64,000 nt of DNA from Sweltsa coloradensis (Eukaryota > Arthropoda > Insecta > Plecoptera > Chloroperlidae), in the NCBI GenBank assembly GCA_024449915.1, contig JAMZAV010005024.1, positions 1-64,000 of the forward strand. Direction: 5' to 3'. This document shows positions 60,888 to 64,000 of the stretch, piece after piece (position 1 is the first letter of the stretch; each line of letters begins with the position of its first letter). A model generated the notes under the pieces. The model was not told the DNA's origin and did not search any database. It worked only from the letters and a program-made list of their open reading frames with translations. Both the position numbers and the translations under genes were made by a program.

Positions 60888-61022
60888 ACAAAGTTCGAGG
60901 ATAGTTTGTCTCGGAAACCGATAGTACCTCAATAGGTGGTTGTCAGACACATTCAGAGGATCCAGTCTATCACAAAACACGTTCTGGCCCTACAATTACA
61001 TTTTCTTGTCCATTTTCTTGCA
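60888..61022 (-). pseudogene. Inverted partial copy of Harbinger exon 1
   Basis: On the minus strand this matches 45600-45757 nearly base for base, from GCAAGAAAATGGACAAG to CGAACTTTGTG. Where the first copy has the ATT microsatellite, this copy reads on in frame as DNHLLRYYRFPRQT, a usual Harbinger sequence. It has a C-to-T change in the RVFRDRL motif. Similarity stops at both edges, so it is a fragment. Confidence 0.85.
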
Positions 61023-61851
61023 TTCTCTGGTGTTGTATGTTGGCATGACTTCTCAAAGTTGATATATGGGTTTTGTACTTGTTAATTATTGTAAACAAAG
61101 CTAATGTATGCAGTACCTTTGTATTATGTATAATATTTATACATTTTTTCGGTATCGGTACAAGGTGAAATTAATAGAGTTAGTACTTATAATATTAATA
61201 AGGTATTCACTGCAATAAAATAGAAATGATCATCTATATTGCAAGAGTCAACTGCTTTGTGCATTATTTAACAATAATGTTGAACAAAAATTAGGTATGC
61301 CACTTTTATCAGCAGACGGGCATGATGGGTTGAATGATAATAATGATTAATGAAGTTATGAGATTATAAATTTTGTCGCCACAATGCAGGTTCAAGTTGT
61401 TGGCACAGTTCATGGGCAGACAGTGGGTTTGGACTTGCTGAAGAGTTTAGACTGATGTACAGGCCTATCTTATGTATAGTATAAATATTAAATTAATAAT
61501 AACAAGCTGAAATGTTGTAGGTAACATATGTATTATTTATTTATTCTTAATCTTTTGCTATTATACATAAGCCTACATTAATAAGTGTGCGTAAGTCATA
61601 TACATAAAAACTAAAAAGGAATGTTCATAATTTAAATTCTTACTTTTTTCTTGTGTTTCTTGTTGTTTTCTTTGTGGGTCCCCCGGTTTTACCAGGGTTT
61701 TTTGCATAATGTATAGTAATAATATGGGTAACCTGAAGGTCTTCAATATGTAATGAAAAAAGGCTGAAAAAATGAAATACTAAATGCATAATTCTATGTA
61801 CGTTATGGCACCTTAATAAAGAAAAATAGCCTGCTAGTACTACATAGTCGA
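61023..61851. other. No gene recognised
   Basis: AT-rich spacer between the inverted exon fragment and the last exon of the minus-strand gene. No feature seen. Confidence 0.45.
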
Positions 61852-62005
61852 TTATTCGGGCTGTACGGGTACTATTTCCTTCTCCAACACATTTCTGACT
61901 AAACTCTCGAGTACTGCTGCAAGGCGATTTGTTGACTGTACTTGCTCTTTGTGAACGGCGATTAGCCTTTCGCCTTGTTCAAGTATAGCAGCCATGTGAT
62001 CAGTT
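61852..62005 (-). CDS. Last exon of a minus-strand gene, C-terminal helix
   Basis: A strong acceptor (TTTTCTTGTTTCAG) precedes the exon on the minus strand. It encodes TDHMAAILEQGERLIAVHKE and on through QSTNRLAAVLESLVRN to a stop at 61852-61854, a predicted amphipathic or coiled helix. The first base completes an AGA codon begun at 63173, so the two exons join in phase. Such a C-terminal helix is common in Myb/SANT-like proteins, including the second protein of Harbinger elements, but no DNA-binding domain lies in the window and the identity is open. Confidence 0.65.
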
Positions 62006-63172
62006 CTGAAACAAGAAAATAACTCTGGTATAATTTTTCTATTGGTATTGTATTGACTATTGAGCTTTTTATGGCAAAACATGGTAAATAGGAGAAGGAT
62101 AGGCCTACATATTTAATATGTCAACACAGTACTATAATGTGTCGCAAGCACACCCTACCCAAAGTAGGATTAGCTTAAGATAATGTTCAACTACATGCCA
62201 CACATAAGTTTGTGAGGCAAGGTGGGTCTAGACTTTATGAGAATCAGAAAAGTTTGTATGTACGTATGGTACCAATGAAGCTGTATTTGAAAATTAGAAT
62301 CAATACAATTCTATAGCCTACCCTACATTTTGTTAATAAAAGAAAAGATTTGAAGGGTGAATAGAAAAATGTCTATTGTAGATACGTAACAATAAAAGTT
62401 ACAATGTCACCAACAGTCATTGCTTGTAAATTTTAACATTATCTTGTCTAGCCTGACCACAATCACAACAAATGTAACAATAACTAAAAATGATAAATGA
62501 GAGGCAGATATTTTGCCCGACAGTAAAAATAAGAATCAGTTTTTGTTTTGCCAAAAAGTGATGAATTTGTGCAATTATTCCAATTTTAGTTTTTAAATGT
62601 AAAATCTAATGTCAATTCAATGTGTTATGAATACATGTCTTTCTTTGGTGACAATCACTAAAATGCCAGCAGTGTATTGAAAATTAAAGTTATTAATACC
62701 GGTAGGCCACTTTGTATTGTCTTCATTATCATTGTCTTATAAAGACAAGTGTTATTTAGGCCTAATGTGCTATAATTGTTATTGAACTATCCTGTATTGT
62801 CAATAAACAAAATGTAATAAAGTACATATTATGCAACTTGGCATAATTAACATACAAACTTATTTCATTGAAAAATAATTAGGTTTAACAGTACCATAAA
62901 CTTAATTTTAAAATTGAAATCTTGTCTTAATTGTTTAAATTAATTATTATGACCTGTTAGTGGTATATAGTAAATATGAAAATTATATTGCATTAATTTT
63001 GTAATAAACATACAAATTATTTCCTTGGCAGTCGTGAATGTCCTTGTTTCTCCATCGTTATGGGCGATTGGTTGACCAATTGTCATACAATGTGTTCCAT
63101 TGTAATTGGATTCTTATTACTAGATTATATTATAAATGAGCTTAATTTTTTACCTTCAATAACAATATGTAC
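62006..63172 (-). other. Intron, AT-rich
   Basis: This lies between two phase-compatible exons. No repeat or gene was recognised inside it. Confidence 0.45.
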
Positions 63173-63315
63173 CTAATTTGCTTTTCAACTCTGTTTCCGA
63201 CAATAATATTAGTCTGCTCAAGGGGTGGCTTGCCACTAGTATTCTTGGGCATACAGACTACGTGTTTTAACTTGGTCTTTCCAGGCATGTCTTCATCTTT
63301 ATTTATTTGTGTATC
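63173..63315 (-). CDS. Internal exon of the same minus-strand gene
   Basis: It reads MPGKTKLKHVVCMPKNTSGK then NIIVGNRVEKQI on the minus strand and ends at a GTACAT donor, leaving AG for the next codon. The start is uncertain: AATAG at 63316 or AAAG about 21 bp further in would both keep the frame. The piece is basic and has no domain that I recognise. Confidence 0.5.
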
Positions 63316-63781
63316 CTATTCACTATTCAGTTAAAAAACTGATTTACAAAGGAGAAGATAATATAATTATTAATTACTAGTATAAATTTTCATTTGCAAT
63401 TATTGTCTATATGTAGTTTGTAGGGCTACCACAAAAAGAACCAACCCTTAAAAATAAAAACGGTCACAATTAAGCCTTAACATGAAAGTGCACAGACCTA
63501 GGCAAGCCATTGATTGTTGTCATTGATGCTATTATCATGGAGTTATAAATAGTACAGGCGTACTCTATGCTATTATAAAGCCAAATGCTTACCCATTTTT
63601 TTGTGGTTGATGTAAAGCTCGAAGAATAATTACAATTTTGACAAACTCGTCGATGGACAATGACGAAACCCTGAAGATTTCGCTAGTCTTGCTCCTTAGC
63701 AAGGTGCTCTTTAAGTGGTATGATTATGAACTATTGGCCTAGTAGGCTTACCAAAATAATTAAATTATTTGGTTAACTTAC

Positions 63782-64000
63782 CCAGTTACAACTGTTTGAC
63801 TTGCAGTGCTGACTGAATATACATAATCAATTGTGGCTGCATCTTGAAGAATGTTATCAACAGGGGGTACAGGGGCAGTAGTAACAGGAACAAGTGCGGC
63901 AGGTGCTGCTACAGCATCAGTTGTTGGTTCGATAATAGGTGGGTGGGCGGGTTCTGTTGCGGTAACAGTTGCGGTATCTGTAACAATTACTAATTGTGAT
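63782..64000 (-). CDS. Upstream exon, Ala/Pro/Thr/Val-rich, running off the window
   Basis: On the minus strand the frame is open from the window edge to a GTAAGT donor at 63781. It encodes VTDTATVTATEPAHPPIIEP and a further run of Ala, Pro, Val and Thr ending DNILQDAATIDYVYSVSTAS. It looks like a disordered linker. It leaves two bases of a codon, which does not fit the exon at 63173-63315 directly, so at least one exon between is missing or mis-set. A candidate is 63592-63716 (open, with a GTAAGC donor), but its phases do not fit either. Confidence 0.5.

Overview
The window looks like repeat-dominated nuclear DNA of a metazoan, most likely a marine invertebrate. It holds two BEL/Pao LTR elements, a Gypsy element, apurinic-endonuclease (APE) type LINEs (one with a 2A-like motif in ORF1), a multi-exon PIF/Harbinger transposase, several MITEs and satellite arrays, with AT-rich spacers. 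2A-bearing LINEs and dispersed AGGCCTA words would suit an echinoderm-like genome, but that is an inference and no taxon-specific gene is present. I see no bacterial operon, rRNA or complete tRNA. No intact host gene is certain; the best host-like candidate is a set of minus-strand exons running off the right edge (61.8-64 kb).

Layout. 0-1.5 kb: unannotated, with one hAT-like MITE. 1.5-9.4 kb: a decayed minus-strand BEL/Pao element with both LTRs and a 25-nt tRNA-Trp primer site, carrying a MITE in its reverse transcriptase (RT) and another in its 5' LTR. 9.4-10.4 kb: a 158-bp tandem repeat. 10.9-42.2 kb: a nested stack. The base is a 64-bp satellite. A 5'-truncated jockey/CR1-like LINE (11.2-12.8 kb) and a longer LINE (13.4 kb onward) are inserted in it. 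That second LINE is split after ORF1 by a minus-strand Gypsy element (14.6-34.4 kb), which has three LTRs and two internal regions bounded by a 4-bp target duplication. LINE ORF2 resumes at 34.4 kb. A block of LTR end, LINE ORF2 and satellite then repeats (37.8-42.2 kb), either as a segmental duplication or an assembly duplication. 42.2-42.7 kb: a third tandem repeat (about 195 bp). 42.7-45.5 kb: no recognisable gene.

45.5-55.8 kb: a four-exon Harbinger transposase (HARBI1-like) on the plus strand. Its introns hold two MITEs, a hexamer repeat field, a LINE fragment and a whole BEL/Pao element (49.66-55.46 kb, CCTAC target duplication). The two exons carrying the DDE triad are open and correctly phased; exons 1 and 4 carry lesions. 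55.9-59.6 kb: two hAT-like elements, each with a smaller inverted-repeat element inside. 60.9-61.0 kb: an inverted copy of part of transposase exon 1. 61.8-64 kb: candidate exons of a minus-strand gene.

Sequence quality is uneven. About 14.6-21.1 kb, 32.3-34.4 kb and 37.6-42.7 kb contain many single-base and homopolymer indels compared with sister copies elsewhere in the window, so frameshifts there may be assembly errors rather than biological decay.
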